This document shows positions 12,092-12,178 of a DNA stretch of 12,178 nt, piece after piece. Source of the stretch: JANWHZ01 sp041487535. GTDB taxonomy: Bacteria > Patescibacteriota > Saccharimonadia > Saccharimonadales > UBA4665. The stretch is from positions 1 through 12,178 of the forward strand of contig JBGPNM010000036.1 of assembly GCA_041487535.1 (NCBI GenBank), given 5' to 3'. The translations under genes were made by a program, and so were the position numbers. Numbering within the stretch: the stretch's first letter is position 1; every line of letters begins with the position of its first letter. Below the pieces are notes generated by a model. That model made no database searches. It was given only the letters and a program-made list of their open reading frames with translations, and was not told the DNA's origin.

Positions 12092-12178
12092 AGAACCAAT
12101 ATCACAGAGGGGACGCAAAGCCCGAATTGGCAAGGTATGCTTTAGCGGCAATCACCTTGCCTTTTTTGCGGGCTATAG
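12084..12178 (+). CDS. Partial ORF running off the window (unidentified)
   Basis: ATG 12084 opens a frame that stays open to the end (31 codons, beginning MTVEPISQRGRKARIGKVCF). AAGGAG lies just upstream but only 3 nt away. The N-terminus is basic and does not look like the start of FtsA or FtsZ, the genes expected after ftsQ. A terminator-like hairpin lies inside the frame. It may be a real gene, a leader peptide or non-coding; I do not recognise it. Confidence 0.3.
   Translation, partial: MTVEPISQRGRKARIGKVCFSGNHLAFFAGY
12129..12167 (+). terminator. Terminator- or attenuator-like hairpin
   Basis: GGCAAGGT (12129-12136) pairs perfectly with ACCTTGCC (12154-12161) and is followed by six T (12162-12167). 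The 17-nt loop can fold further (TGC/GCA). An outer GCCCG (12120-12124)/CGGGC (12170-12174) pair can enclose it. With a promoter about 110 bp upstream this would give a transcript of about 140 nt, fitting a small RNA or an attenuated leader. Confidence 0.5.

Noticed and set aside
11930..12145. TTG-started + frame of 71 codons near the right end
   Set aside because: It runs through the promoter, the 12-bp hairpin and the SD hairpin, and has no SD of its own at the start.
1..12178. CRISPR array, tRNA genes, prophage or transposase genes
   Set aside because: No regularly spaced direct repeats, cloverleaf, integrase or transposase motifs were seen on either strand.

Overview
The window carries a compact division and cell-wall (dcw) cluster, all on the + strand: mraZ, rsmH, ftsL-like, ftsI (class B PBP), mraY, ftsW, murG and ftsQ. 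To its left lie a TrmB-type regulator, a small membrane protein and a metallo-beta-lactamase-fold hydrolase. The cluster lacks murE, murF, murD, murC, murB and ddl. The proteins are divergent (short FtsL, MurG with an HDSDS acceptor loop, MraY with NIPTMAG instead of GTPTMGG). A-rich leaders precede several genes, and Shine-Dalgarno (SD) use is mixed. Together these suggest a Candidate Phyla Radiation bacterium, most likely Saccharibacteria (TM7). This placement is inference from gene order and protein character, not from a search.

Layout. 1-170: two inverted repeats, no gene. 171-965 (-): TrmB-like wHTH regulator. 966-1058: divergent promoter region with two palindromes. 1059-1634 (+): membrane protein with PQ-loop-like halves. 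1714-2346 (+): MBL-fold hydrolase. 2347-2708: gene-free, ending in the mraZ promoter, whose -35/-10 spacer contains helically phased TGGG boxes, the classical MraZ operator. 2709-3083: mraZ. 3084-3590: about 500 bases without a convincing gene but strongly structured, including a 25-bp long-range helix, flanking hairpins and two boxA-like sequences. 3591-11373: rsmH to ftsQ. 11374-12083: 710 bases without a gene, AT-rich, with one GC-rich multi-helix element, operator-like palindromes and a terminator. 12016-12178: promoter, 5' hairpin, SD in a hairpin loop, and an incomplete ORF that contains a terminator-like hairpin.

How the genes work together. MraZ probably represses its own promoter and so the cluster. 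RsmH methylates 16S rRNA. MraY makes lipid I and MurG makes lipid II; FtsW polymerises the glycan and FtsI crosslinks it at the septum; FtsL and FtsQ are the single-pass scaffold/activators of the FtsW-FtsI pair. Translation is tightly packed from mraY to murG (9-nt gap, then a 65-nt out-of-frame overlap), whereas the early genes are separated by structured, A-rich leaders.

The least-explained parts are non-coding: the mraZ-rsmH intergenic RNA, the smORF plus hairpins between rsmH and ftsL, and the stretch after ftsQ.
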